Positions 35,294 to 45,649 of a DNA stretch of 64,000 nucleotides are shown in pieces. The stretch lies in NCBI RefSeq assembly GCF_044582145.1, contig NZ_JBDODO010000007.1, one strand, 5' to 3'. Under the pieces are notes generated by a model, which was not told where the DNA came from, ran no database searches, and saw only the letters and a program-made list of their open reading frames with translations. Made by a program: the position numbers and the translations under genes. The stretch comes from Guyparkeria sp016278265. Lineage in GTDB: Bacteria > Pseudomonadota > Gammaproteobacteria > Halothiobacillales > Halothiobacillaceae. Every line of letters starts with the position of its first letter. Within the stretch, counting starts at the first letter, position 1.

Positions 35294-35304
35294 CCGGGGC
35301 CTTT
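35281..35304. terminator. Bidirectional terminator between the DUF192 gene and the OmpA-like gene
   Basis: GGCCCCGG (35281-35288) pairs with CCGGGGCC (35294-35301) around AATAA, which includes the TAA stop of the DUF192 gene. AAAAA lies to the left and TTT to the right, so the leftward OmpA-like transcript gets the better U tract. It lies 26 bases beyond the OmpA-like stop codon. Confidence 0.85.
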
Positions 35305-35330
35305 GTCATCGGGACTAGCCTCGCGGCTTA

Positions 35331-35981
35331 TTACTGCTGCGGCAGGATCAGGATCTCGACCCGACGGTTCTGCGCACGACCCTCGTAGGTGTCGTTGGTC
35401 GCGATCGGGCGGCTAAACCCGTAGCCGACCGGCTGCAGGCGGCTGGCGTCCACCCCGGAACGCGCCAGGTAGCTCGTCACGCTCTGGGCGCGATTGAGCG
35501 ACAGGGTCTGGTTGTGGCTCGCCGAGCCGGTCGAGTCGGTATGCCCCTCGACGCGTACCACGGTATTCGGGTACTGCTGGAGCGAGTAGGCCAGCTGATC
35601 GAGAGTGCTGCGGAACTGCGGCCTGATCTCGGCGCTGTCCGTGGCGAAGGTGATCGACTCGGGGGCCTGCAGGCGGATGGTGTCGCCCTGACGCTGCACG
35701 TCCACGCCAGTACCTTGCATCTCCTGGCGCAACTCGCGCTCCTGCTGGTCCATCTGACGACCCACCAGGCCACCGACGGTGGCACCGACCGCGGCGCCGA
35801 TCAGGGTGCCGCCGGTCTTGTTACCCGAGCCGGCAATCACGTTACCGAGCAGCGCGCCAGCGCCGGCACCGACGGTCGCCCCCGTCGCGGTCTTGCGGTT
35901 CTCGCCGGTGTAGGGGTTCTGCGCACAGCCGGCCAGTAGCATCACGCTAGCGGCAACGGCGATCAACGTCATGTGTTTCAT
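35331..35981 (-). CDS. OmpA-family lipoprotein with glycine zipper (YiaD-like)
   Basis: This 216-aa outer-membrane lipoprotein has a lipobox (LLAGC), a glycine-zipper region (GATVGAGAGALLGNVIAGSG, then GAAVGATVGGLVG) and a C-terminal OmpA peptidoglycan-binding domain with VEGHTDSTGSASHNQ and LSLNRAQSV. It probably links the outer membrane to the cell wall. The start is set at ATG 35981: GGAGAG lies 8 bases upstream of it, but only 2 bases before the in-frame ATG at 35987. Confidence 0.92.
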   Translation of the reverse strand: MKHMTLIAVAASVMLLAGCAQNPYTGENRKTATGATVGAGAGALLGNVIAGSGNKTGGTLIGAAVGATVGGLVGRQMDQQERELRQEMQGTGVDVQRQGDTIRLQAPESITFATDSAEIRPQFRSTLDQLAYSLQQYPNTVVRVEGHTDSTGSASHNQTLSLNRAQSVTSYLARSGVDASRLQPVGYGFSRPIATNDTYEGRAQNRRVEILILPQQ

Positions 35982-36144
35982 GTTCATCTCTCCTTGGATG
36001 GTCGCCGGACTCGGGCGGCTGTCGCGCCGCCCGAGTCCGGCTGAATTTGCCAGTCGACCAGAAGCGGCCGGTTGACGGGCTTCAGATGCCCGCTATGACC
36101 CCACTCTGACCTTTGCAAACCCGATTGGTTCCCGCCCGCCCTCT

Positions 36145-37353
36145 TTAGAGAAATCCTCTGGTCGGCCACCAGACATTAGTGCATTTGCGCAAGGCAGACA
36201 GAAGATTGTCCAGGTCGGCCCGCTCGTGGGCGGCACTGAAGGTGATCCGCAGTCGCGCGCCCCCTTCCGGGACGGTGGGAGGGCGGATTGCCGGCACCAG
36301 GAGTCCGGCCGCGTCGAGCCGTTCGGCCATGGCCAGCGCCCGATCCGCCTCACCGACCTTGAGTGGCTGGATCGGCGTGGATGACGGCATCCGCTCGAGG
36401 CCCTCGATGCCGGCCACACCCTCACGAAACACGCTCACCAGGTCGGCCAGGTGATCTCGACGCCAGCCCTCGTCACGCACGATCGCCAGCGCGGCGCGCG
36501 AGGCCTCGGCCACGGCCGGCGGCTGAGCCGTGGTGAACAGGTAGGTGCGTGCCCGCTGCAGCAGCACCGCCAGCGGCTCGGCCGCACCGGCCACGAAGGC
36601 CCCCGCCGTGCCGAAGGCCTTGCCCAGTGTGCCAACCCGCAGCACCCGCTCGCCGGGTACCAGGCCGGCCGCCTCGAAGCTGCCGCGCCCTTGCGCGCCG
36701 AGCACACCGAAGGCATGTGCCTCGTCGATCACCAGCCAGGCATCGAATCGCTCCGCCAGCTCGACTAGCTCGGCCAGCGGCGCAACGTCACCGTCCATGG
36801 AAAACACGCCGTCGGTGAGGATCATGCGCTCGCCGCGCGCCCGCTCGAGGCGGGCCTCGAGATCGGCCAGGTCGTTGTGGCGATAGCGTGACAGGCGCGC
36901 ACCGGAGAGTTGCACGGCATCGATCAGCGAGGCGTGATTGAGCCGGTCGGCGATCACGGTGTCGCCCCGCCCCACCAATGCCCCGACCACGCCGAGGTTC
37001 GCCATGTAGCCGGTGGAAAAGAGTCGCGCGGCATCCACGTCAAGCCAGCTGGCAAGCTCATCCTCGAGCCGTTGGTGGGATTCGAAGTGGCCGTTGATCA
37101 GGTGCGCGGAGCCGGCCCCCACCCCGTAGCGATCAATGCCCTCGCGCATGGCTGCGGCCAGCCGCGGATCGTTGGCCAACCCGAGGTAATCGTTGCTGCA
37201 GAAAGCCAGACGCTCGCGCCCATCGACCCGCATGCGCGGCCCCTGCGGCGAGGCGGCCACCCTCAACCGGCGGGTCAGCCCGGCCGCGGCGCGCTCGTCC
37301 AGCCACTGTGTCCAATCATGCTTTGTGATAGCGTCACCTTCACCGTAATCCAA
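36145..37353 (-). CDS. bioF: 8-amino-7-oxononanoate synthase
   Basis: BioF condenses pimeloyl-ACP or CoA with alanine in biotin synthesis, using pyridoxal phosphate. The 402-aa protein has FCSNDYLGLA, the YGVGAGSAHLINGH segment, FSTGYMAN, the DGVFSMDGD and VIDEAHAFGVLG motifs, and the PLP lysine in GTLGKAFGTAGAF. No other bio gene is in the window. It is divergent from the sensor kinase gene, with 41 bases between start codons. Confidence 0.94.
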   Translation of the reverse strand: MDYGEGDAITKHDWTQWLDERAAAGLTRRLRVAASPQGPRMRVDGRERLAFCSNDYLGLANDPRLAAAMREGIDRYGVGAGSAHLINGHFESHQRLEDELASWLDVDAARLFSTGYMANLGVVGALVGRGDTVIADRLNHASLIDAVQLSGARLSRYRHNDLADLEARLERARGERMILTDGVFSMDGDVAPLAELVELAERFDAWLVIDEAHAFGVLGAQGRGSFEAAGLVPGERVLRVGTLGKAFGTAGAFVAGAAEPLAVLLQRARTYLFTTAQPPAVAEASRAALAIVRDEGWRRDHLADLVSVFREGVAGIEGLERMPSSTPIQPLKVGEADRALAMAERLDAAGLLVPAIRPPTVPEGGARLRITFSAAHERADLDNLLSALRKCTNVWWPTRGFL

Positions 37354-37394
37354 GCGCCGGCAATCAGGCCGGACGCACTCCGAGGCTCGCCCGC

Positions 37395-39400
37395 ATGCGT
37401 CTGCCGGTCAACATCTTCCTGTGGACCTTTACCGCCACCCTGGTGCCGCTCGTGCTCCTGGTATGGGGCGTGACCAGCTACAGCGAACAGCGATTCCAGA
37501 AGGAAGTCAGCCGGGAGGTCGACGAGAACATCGATTCGCTGATCGGCGAGATGAGCAACCGGATGCGCTACGAGCGCGAAGTGGTCGATGGCATCGGCCA
37601 ATCGCAGGAAATCCAGACGATGCTCAATGCCCTGATGGCCTCGTCCATGGGCATTCGTCACCCCGAGCTGACCTCGATGCGCATCAATGCCAACCGCTTT
37701 CTGGCCGGGCTGCAACGCACCGTGCCGGGGCTGGGGAGTATCCGCATTCTCGATGCGGCCGGCAACACGGTCATCAAGGTCACCCTGGGGCGGGTTGCCT
37801 CGCCCTCCTTCGACAGCCTGGGGCAGGTCCACTACGTCGAGGAGGAGTTCGACAATGACCGCTTCCTCCGGCGGCTGGAGGACCTGCCCACCGACCAGAT
37901 CAGTTTCATGACCCTGCCGCTGGCCTTCGGCGATGCGCTGCCCGACCGCGAACCGAGCACCCTGTATGCCGTGCGCCCGCTGCGCAACGTCGACGACCGG
38001 ACCGCCGGTTACGTGGTGGTCAACACCTTCGGCGAGCAACTCGACGAGATACTCTCGTTCTCGCCCCGCCCCCGGGACGGCAAGGTGATGATCATCGAAC
38101 ACAACACGGCCATGCCCGCGCGTGACGGCCTGCTGCTGTTCGACGATGAGCGCGGCATCAGCTTCATCAGCCCGTTCGAAAACGGCGGCAAGGCGGACTA
38201 TCCCGACGCCCGACAGATCGACGGCGGCGCGTTCTGGGATGACGCCGTGGCGCAATCGAACGGCGCTTACCTGAGCGCGGATGGCGATACCCGCTACTAC
38301 TACCAGGAGTACCATCCCTACCCGCACAGCCTTGCTTCGTGGTTCGTGGCATTCAAGCTGCCGGCCGACATCACCACCGCCCCGTTTCGCGACATCCGGC
38401 TGAGCCTGTTCGGCTTCGGCCTGCTGGGCCTGCTGATGAGCCTGCTGTTCGCCGGTCTTGGGGCGCGATTCTTCGCCCGGCCGATCATCCGGCTTTCCGA
38501 AAGCCTCAAGCGATTCGCCGATGGTTACCGCGACGGCCCGATTCCGGTGGACTCGCGCACCACCGAGGTCCACGAACTGCAGGCCTCGTTCCGCTATCTG
38601 ATCGAACAGCTCTCCAATGAGGCCCGCCGGCGTGACCGCGCGGAGAAGAAGGCCCTGCAACAGGCCAAGCTGGCCTCGATCGGCGAGATGGCCGCCGGCA
38701 TCGGCCACGAGATCAACAACCCGCTCAACAACATCCTCACGCTCACCCGACTGGTCGAGCGCCAGCTCCCGGCCGATCAGCCCGGGGTCCACGCGGACAT
38801 GAACGACCTGCGCGCCGAGGCGCATCGCGCCAGCCGCATCGTGCGCGGCGTGATGAACTTCGCCCGCCAGCTCCCCCCCGAGCACGAGACCATCGCGCTG
38901 GCCGAGTGGCTGGAAGAGGTAATCGACCGCATGGAGCCGGAGGCGATGGAGGCCGATGTGCACCTCGCCCTGCTGAGCGCCACCGCGCGCTGCGAGGCGG
39001 AATTCGACCCCGGCCAGATGGAACAGGTGATCGCCAACCTGGTACGCAACGCCATCCACGCGAGCCCCACCGGCGGGCATATACTGATCCAGGCCGAATG
39101 CCTCGATGAAACCATCCGGATCGAGATTCGCGACGAAGGCAGCGGCCTGCCGACCGAGGTGATCGAGCAGATCTTCGACCCGTTCTTCACCACCAAGGCG
39201 GTCGATCGCGGCACGGGCCTGGGACTGTCGATCAGTCTGGGCATCGTGCAGTACCACGGCGGCGAGCTGACGCTGGAAAACCGGCGTGACTTGGGCGAGG
39301 ACGCTACCGGCGTGCTCGCCCGCGTCGTGCTGCCGCGCCAAAAGGCACGACCGCGCATCATTCGCCCACCCGAGAAACCCACGCCATCGACACCGACGCC

Positions 39401-39404
<4 letters not shown>
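37395..39404 (+). CDS. Membrane sensor histidine kinase (NtrB/TspS-like) of the sox-linked system
   Basis: This 669-aa kinase has an N-terminal transmembrane helix (about residues 7-27), a long periplasmic sensor domain (about 28-330), a second helix (about 335-360), a HAMP linker, a HisKA domain with His438 in GIGHEINNPLNN, and an HATPase domain (QVIANLVRNAIHAS, RDEGSGLPTEV, GTGLGLSIS). The partner response regulator overlaps its end by 4 bases. Its position before soxYZ resembles the sigma54-linked TspS-TspR system described near sox genes in Acidithiobacillus caldus; the stimulus may be a sulfur compound (inference). Confidence 0.88.
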
Positions 39405-40756
<1,352 letters not shown>

Positions 40757-40792
40757 TCAACACGCCACATTCGGCCGATCACGGCCGGAATC

Positions 40793-40836
40793 ATTGCAAT
40801 GCCGGACGCATAAAAATTGCAGATTGCAACTTGCAA
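40793..40836 (+). promoter_or_regulatory. Predicted upstream activator sites for the sox promoter
   Basis: A palindrome ATTGCAAT (40793-40800) is followed by three TTGCA repeats: 40817-40821, 40824-40829 (TTGCAA) and 40831-40836 (TTGCAA), spaced 7 bases apart. They lie 50-95 bases upstream of the -24 element, a usual distance for NtrC-type enhancer sites. Their assignment to the adjacent response regulator is inferred from position only. Confidence 0.5.
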
Positions 40837-40886
40837 CAGGTGCCATCGACCCCTCGTTTCCCCTTTTTATCAGTCAGTTACGAACC

Positions 40887-40902
40887 TGGCACGGGCCGTG
40901 CT
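40887..40902 (+). promoter_or_regulatory. Predicted sigma54 promoter of soxY
   Basis: The sequence TGGCACGGGCCGTGCT fits the sigma54 consensus TGGCACG-N4-TTGCW at all but one base. The invariant GG (40888-40889) and GC (40900-40901) have the required 10-base separation. Transcription would start near 40913, 34 bases before the soxY ATG. An NtrC-type activator gene ends 130 bases upstream. Confidence 0.75.
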
Positions 40903-40946
40903 TCTCTAGGAGCGTGGACACCCACACATTAACGAGGAGTTAAGAT

Positions 40947-41417
40947 ATGCAAACTAAGCGTCGCGTATTTCTGAAGGGCAGCCTCGCTGCCAGTGCTGCT
41001 GGCCTGGCTGTTGGTGCCGGCCTGCTTTCCCCGCGTGCCGTACTGGCCGCCGACTGGCCGACTGCCGCTTTCGATTCCGAGAGCATGGACAACGCCCTGA
41101 AGGAGCTGTTCGGTGCCCATGAAGCCGCCGATTCCGGCGACATCACCGTGAAGGCCCCGGACATCGCCGAGAACGGCGCCGTTGTTCCGGTCACCGTCGA
41201 GTCCGGCATCGCCGACTCCGACAAGGTCGCGATCTTCGTGTCGAAGAACCCGAATCCGCTGGTCGCTTCCTTCGACCTGTCTGGCGCCAACCCGTTCGTT
41301 TCCACCCGTATCCGTATGGGCGAGACCGACGACGTCACTGGCGTGGTTCACGCTGGCGGCAAGCTGTACAAAGCGTCCAAGGAAGTCAAGGTAACCATCG
41401 GTGGCTGCGGCGGCTAA
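40947..41417 (+). CDS. soxY: Thiosulfate oxidation carrier protein SoxY
   Basis: SoxY is the periplasmic carrier on which sulfur substrates are bound and oxidised by the Sox system. The 156-aa precursor has a Tat signal (RRVFLKG at residues 5-11, cleaved near AVLA) and ends in the diagnostic GGCGG, with the substrate-carrying Cys154. Unlike most genes here it uses many T-ending codons, which fits strong expression. GAGGAG lies 7 bases before the ATG. It is cotranscribed with soxZ; soxX, A and B are elsewhere. Confidence 0.97.
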   Translation: MQTKRRVFLKGSLAASAAGLAVGAGLLSPRAVLAADWPTAAFDSESMDNALKELFGAHEAADSGDITVKAPDIAENGAVVPVTVESGIADSDKVAIFVSKNPNPLVASFDLSGANPFVSTRIRMGETDDVTGVVHAGGKLYKASKEVKVTIGGCGG

Positions 41418-41474
41418 TCAGCCTCTGAACGCAAAGTCATTGATTAAAGACAGATAACCCAAGAGGTATAGATT

Positions 41475-41780
41475 ATGTCTACTATCCGCATGCGCATTTC
41501 TCCGGCCGGCGACGTTCTGGACGTGAAGGCCCTGATCCGTCACCCGATGGAGTCTGGCAACCGCGAAGACAAGTCCACCGGCGAGAAGATCCCGGCGAAC
41601 TTCATCCAGAAGCTGATGGTCTCCGTCAACGGTGAGAACGTCATGGACGGCAACCTGTCGGAAGCCGTTTCCAAGAACCCCTACCTGAACATCAAGGTAC
41701 CGGGTAAGAAAGGTGACGAAGTCACCATCGCTTGGACCTCCAACACCGGTGAGTCCGACGAGGCGACCCAGGCTGCCTAA
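41475..41780 (+). CDS. soxZ: Thiosulfate oxidation protein SoxZ
   Basis: SoxZ forms the SoxYZ heterodimer and supports the swinging C-terminal arm of SoxY. The 101-aa protein shows the family pattern IRMRISPAGDVLDVKALIRHPME, then ANFIQKLMVSVNGENV, SKNPYLNIKVPGKKGDE and IAWTSNTGE. AAGAGGT lies upstream of the ATG. The gene is 57 bases after soxY and is followed by a strong terminator, so the unit is bicistronic. Confidence 0.97.
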   Translation: MSTIRMRISPAGDVLDVKALIRHPMESGNREDKSTGEKIPANFIQKLMVSVNGENVMDGNLSEAVSKNPYLNIKVPGKKGDEVTIAWTSNTGESDEATQAA

Positions 41781-41807
41781 GGCAGACTGAGCTACCCGAA
41801 GGACAAG

Positions 41808-41833
41808 GCCCGCCACTCGGCGGGCTTTTTTTT
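41808..41833 (+). terminator. Rho-independent terminator after soxYZ
   Basis: GCCCGCC (41808-41814) pairs with GGCGGGC (41819-41825) around ACTC and is followed by eight T residues. It lies 28 bases after the soxZ stop codon and closes the soxYZ unit. Confidence 0.93.
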
Positions 41834-41883
41834 GTGCGTGACGTTTTCTCTGGGCGGGAAGCTGTCACCGGCTGCCGGCAGGG

Positions 41884-42336
41884 TCAAGCGGGCGGCGGCG
41901 CTTCCAGCCAAAAGGTCACCGGTCCGTCATTGACCAATTCCACCTGCATGTCGGCGCGGAAGCGACCGGTCGCCACCGCCCCGGGGTAACGGCGGCTGAG
42001 CGATTCGACGAAGACATCAAACAGCCCTTCCGCCACGCTGGGATCGGCCGCCGGGGTGAAGCTGGGCCGATTGCCGCGGCGGGTGTCCGCCGCCAGCGTG
42101 AATTGCGGCACGGCGAGCACCCCGCCCTCGGCCTGCCGCAGGGAGCGATTCATCCGGCCAGCCTCGTCGGGGAACACTCGATAACTGAGGACCCGCTCGG
42201 CCAGGCGCTCGGCTTGGGCCGGCCCGTCCCCCTGCTCGACCCCCACCAGACAGACCAGCCCAACCCCGATTTCGCCAATCACCTCGTCATCCACCCGCAC
42301 GGCACCCCGCCGCGCGCGCTGGATCAGGCCGATCAT
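41884..42336 (-). CDS. dtd: D-aminoacyl-tRNA deacylase
   Basis: Dtd removes D-amino acids (and mischarged glycine) from tRNA. The 150-aa protein begins MIGLIQRARRGAVRVD and has the conserved SxxQ-equivalent LAVPQFTLAADTRRGNRPSF and, near the C-terminus, an FRADMQVELVNDGPVTFWLE segment that includes the GxxxP-type gate region. Length is typical (about 145). It overlaps the pip stop by 4 bases, so the pair is coupled. Confidence 0.95.
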   Translation of the reverse strand: MIGLIQRARRGAVRVDDEVIGEIGVGLVCLVGVEQGDGPAQAERLAERVLSYRVFPDEAGRMNRSLRQAEGGVLAVPQFTLAADTRRGNRPSFTPAADPSVAEGLFDVFVESLSRRYPGAVATGRFRADMQVELVNDGPVTFWLEAPPPA

Positions 42337-43283
42337 GACCGCGCCTCGTCGGCGAACCGGTCGGTGGCTCGCACCAGCGCATCGACGATCCCCGCCTCGC
42401 TCGCCGCATGACCGGCATCCTCGATCACCTCGAAGCCCGCGTTCGGCCAGCGCTCATGCAGGGCGAAGGCCTGGTCGACGGGGCAGACCATGTCGTAGCG
42501 ACCGTGGACGATGTGTCCCGGGATGCCGGCAAGCCGGTCCATGCCATCAAGCAGCGGTGTCTCCAGGAACGAATCGTTCATGAAATAGTGGTTTTCGATC
42601 CGGGCGATCGACAGGGCGTGATGGGCATCGGCGAAGTAGTCCACCACCTCGGACTCCGGCCGCAATGTGGCACAGCGTCCTTCCCACACCGACCAGGCCC
42701 GCGCAGCCTGGTACTGGGCGATCTGGTCGTCGCCATTGAGCCGGCGGTGATAGGCGGCGACCAGGTCGCCCCGCTCGTCGGCGGGAATCGGCTCGAGGTA
42801 ATCGCGCCAGTAATCGGGGAACACGCGCGAGGCACCATCCTGGTAGAACCAGCGGATGTCCTGCCGACGGCAGAGAAACACACCCCGAAGGATCAGGCCG
42901 GTCACCCGCTCCGGGTGGGCCTGGGCATAGGCCAGGGCCAGGGTCGAGCCCCAGGAGCCACCGAAGACCAGCCAACGCTCGATGCCCAATGTTTCGCGCA
43001 GCAACTCGAGATCGGCGATCAGGTCGGCCGTCGTATTGGCCTCCAGCCCGGCATGCGGCGTCGAGCGTCCCGCACCGCGCTGGTCCGGCAGGACGATGCG
43101 GTAACGATCCGGATCGAAAAACCGTCGATGCATCGGGGTGCATCCCGCCCCGGGCCCACCGTGCAGGAACAGCACCGGCAGACCGGTCAGCCGGCCACAC
43201 TCCTCGACATGCAGGACATGCCCTTCGCCGACCGGCAGGCTGTGATTGACCAGGGGTTCGATTGGGGGATAGAGCGCACGCAT
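42333..43283 (-). CDS. pip: Proline iminopeptidase
   Basis: Pip removes N-terminal proline from peptides in the cytoplasm. The 316-aa alpha/beta hydrolase starts MRALYPPIEPLVNHSLPVG, has the oxyanion motif LHGGPGAGC, the nucleophile Ser in FGGSWGSTLALAY, and the late histidine in IEDAGHAASE. The cap-domain EN/H segments (RIENHYFMN) are also typical. It precedes dtd in a two-gene unit. Confidence 0.94.
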   Translation of the reverse strand: MRALYPPIEPLVNHSLPVGEGHVLHVEECGRLTGLPVLFLHGGPGAGCTPMHRRFFDPDRYRIVLPDQRGAGRSTPHAGLEANTTADLIADLELLRETLGIERWLVFGGSWGSTLALAYAQAHPERVTGLILRGVFLCRRQDIRWFYQDGASRVFPDYWRDYLEPIPADERGDLVAAYHRRLNGDDQIAQYQAARAWSVWEGRCATLRPESEVVDYFADAHHALSIARIENHYFMNDSFLETPLLDGMDRLAGIPGHIVHGRYDMVCPVDQAFALHERWPNAGFEVIEDAGHAASEAGIVDALVRATDRFADEARS

Positions 43284-43514
43284 GCTGGCGGACCTCGATT
43301 GGCTGCGATGGACGAACGGGCCGGATGGCCGGAGTCAGTCTAGGGAAACTTTGCATGGATCGACAACGCCTCGTTTCCGCGCAGCCGGCGGCCGACACGC
43401 TCCGCGTCGGTGCACCAGTCGATGCCCGATCGACGCCCGGCCGCCATGGCGGGGGGCCCGGCGCCATGGTGTGGATATTGCTAACTCGACGTCAATGCGT
43501 CACCGGAGACCCTC

Positions 43515-43775
43515 ATGTCACAACGCGAGCAAATGCAACGCCTGATCGAACTCAAGCGCGCCCTGGAAAAGGACATGGGGATCACCGTCGACATGTCTCG
43601 CTACGGTGTCGAACAACGCCTGCTGCGTCTTGCCCGGGCGAGCGAGGATCCCACGGTCCAGGCCCTCGCCGCATCGCTCGATCACCCCGCGACTGCCGCC
43701 GAACCGGAAGAGCCCGCTGAACCCGGCCCGCGCATCCGCGGCTACTACCGCGGCCGCCCCCTCTACGACGAATAG
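43515..43775 (+). CDS. Small protein of unknown function (86 aa)
   Basis: I do not recognise this protein. It is soluble and acidic: an N-terminal helix rich in charged residues (MQRLIELKRALEKDMGITVD), a second helix (YGVEQRLLRLARASED), a Pro/Glu linker and a tail RIRGYYRGRPLYDE. GGAG lies 7 bases before the ATG, so translation is well supported. It is between the divergent pip gene and ttcA, with 82 bases to ttcA; the start codon of pip is 231 bases away. Confidence 0.75.
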   Translation: MSQREQMQRLIELKRALEKDMGITVDMSRYGVEQRLLRLARASEDPTVQALAASLDHPATAAEPEEPAEPGPRIRGYYRGRPLYDE

Positions 43776-43857
43776 CCCGCGCGATCAGGCGAGGTCGCGG
43801 CCGGATCACGACTGGTAAGATGATCGTCCATCATCAACGACTCCATTACGCCGCCCC

Positions 43858-44697
43858 ATGCCCGTCACCCTCAAGAACGATCCCGTCGATATCGCCGATA
43901 CGCCCAAAGGGCGCTGGGCCACACCCGGCCGCGGCCTGCAAAAACAGGTCGCCCGCGCCGTGATGCACTACCAGATGCTGCATCACGGCGACCGAGTCGT
44001 GCTGGGCCTGTCCGGCGGCAAGGACTCGCTCTCGCTGCTCCACATCCTGCGGCATATCCAGCGACGCGCACCGATCGATTTCGAGATCGCCGCGATCACC
44101 GTCGACCCGATGGTGCCCGGTTTCGATCCGGGCCCGCTCAGTGGTTACCTCGAAACCCTCGGCGTACGCCACTACCGGGTGCAGGAAGACATCGTCGCGC
44201 TGGCCGACGACCACATGAGCGGGGACTCCTACTGCTCGTTCTGCTCGCGGCTCAAGCGTGGGCTGATCTATCGCCTCGCCCGCGAGGAAGGCTTCAACGT
44301 GCTGGCACTGGCCCAACACCTCGACGATCTCGCCGAGAGCTTCATGATGAGTGCGTTCCACGGTGGCAAGCTCAACACCATGAAGGCGCATTACCTCAAC
44401 GATGCCGGTGACGTGCGCATCATCCGCCCGCTGGTGGACGTGCGCGAGTCGACCCTGGTCGATTTCGCCCGCGACTTCGAGTTGCCGGTGATCAACGACA
44501 ACTGCCCCGCCTGCTTCGCCATGCCCACCCAACGCGAACACTTCAAGCAACTGCTTGTCGCCGAGGAGCACGGCAACGGCCAGCTGTTCCACTCGCTCCG
44601 ATCGGCCATTGCGCCCCTGGTCGCTGATGGCGCCGATCGGGCGATCGCGCATGCCACCACGGCATACGCCGCCCCGCTGGCGGCCTCTCGCAAGTGA
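43858..44697 (+). CDS. ttcA: tRNA 2-thiocytidine(32) biosynthesis protein TtcA
   Basis: TtcA is an iron-sulfur PP-loop ATPase that thiolates cytidine 32 of some tRNAs. The 279-aa protein has the PP-loop SGGKDSLSLLHIL, a CSFC pair followed by SRLKRG, HLDDLAESFMM, and a second CPAC pair; E. coli TtcA has CxxC pairs at the same places. The second pair is in NCPACFAMPTQRE rather than the usual NLCGSQ context, so substrate specificity is a little less sure. Its stop overlaps the next start as GTGA. Confidence 0.88.
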   Translation: MPVTLKNDPVDIADTPKGRWATPGRGLQKQVARAVMHYQMLHHGDRVVLGLSGGKDSLSLLHILRHIQRRAPIDFEIAAITVDPMVPGFDPGPLSGYLETLGVRHYRVQEDIVALADDHMSGDSYCSFCSRLKRGLIYRLAREEGFNVLALAQHLDDLAESFMMSAFHGGKLNTMKAHYLNDAGDVRIIRPLVDVRESTLVDFARDFELPVINDNCPACFAMPTQREHFKQLLVAEEHGNGQLFHSLRSAIAPLVADGADRAIAHATTAYAAPLAASRK

Positions 44698-45632
44698 AAA
44701 AACGGCTCGACACGACCTGGGGCTATTGGCGCGGTCGCCTGAGGCTGGCCGCGGCACGGGCCGTGCTCGCCGCATTGGGCTGGCTCCCCCTCCCCGCCGC
44801 ACAACGCCTCGGCACCTGGCTGGGCAGGCTCGCCTGGGTCATGCGCGGATCGACGCGTCGGACCATCGAGGCAAACCTCGCCCAATGCCTGCCCGAACTG
44901 GACGATGGCCAACGCAAGACGCTCGCCCGGGAAACGCTGATCGAGACGGGCAAGGGAGTGGTCGAAACCGCCTCGGCCTGGCATTGGGACCAGTCCGACG
45001 TCGGGGCGGTGGTGCGCACGATGGACGGGTTCGAGCCAATCGAACAGGCGATCGAGACCGGTCGAGGCGCCATTCTGCTCGCGCCACATATCGGCAACTG
45101 GGAACTGGGCGGGCTCGCGACAGGCGCCCGGGTTCCGACCACGGTCATGTACCGCCCGCCGCGCGAACCGGCCATGGAGCAATTGCTGGTGGAGTTCCGC
45201 GCTCGCTTCGGCGCCGCCATGGCGCCGGCCAACCTGGGCGGGGTGCGAAAGGCGCTGCGCGCGCTCAAGCGCGGTGAACTGGTCGCCATTCTGCCCGACC
45301 AGGCGCCGCGGCACGGCGAGGGAGTCATGGCGCCATTCTTCGGCCAGCCGGCGCTGACCATGACGTTGATCCGCACCCTGACTCGACGCACCGGCGTGCC
45401 CGTCTTCACCGGCTGGGCCGAACGCCTACCCGATGCGCGCGGGTTTCGCATCCACTACGCGCCGGTCACCGAACCCATCGACCACGACGACCCCGTCGAG
45501 GCGGCTGCGGCCCTCAATCGCGTGGTCGAGCGTGTCGTGCGCGAGAATCCCAGCCAGTACCAATGGACCTACCGGCGTTTCCGTCGCCAGGCCAGCGGAC
45601 GGGCTCGAGGCGGCCAGCGCCGAGAGGATTGA
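44694..45632 (+). CDS. Lysophospholipid / lipid A acyltransferase (LpxL/HtrB superfamily)
   Basis: This 312-aa membrane-associated acyltransferase has the catalytic H-x4-E motif (HIGNWE), the MYRPPREPAMEQ segment, and LPDQAPRHGEGVMAPFFG, all of the LpxL/M family. The N-terminal helix would anchor it in the inner membrane. It is a second family member, facing the lpxL-like gene at 45650. It may add a secondary acyl chain to lipid A or act on another lipid. The GTG start overlaps ttcA by 4 bases. Confidence 0.85.
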   Translation: MKKRLDTTWGYWRGRLRLAAARAVLAALGWLPLPAAQRLGTWLGRLAWVMRGSTRRTIEANLAQCLPELDDGQRKTLARETLIETGKGVVETASAWHWDQSDVGAVVRTMDGFEPIEQAIETGRGAILLAPHIGNWELGGLATGARVPTTVMYRPPREPAMEQLLVEFRARFGAAMAPANLGGVRKALRALKRGELVAILPDQAPRHGEGVMAPFFGQPALTMTLIRTLTRRTGVPVFTGWAERLPDARGFRIHYAPVTEPIDHDDPVEAAAALNRVVERVVRENPSQYQWTYRRFRRQASGRARGGQRRED

Positions 45633-45649
45633 CGACAAGCCTCTTCCGG

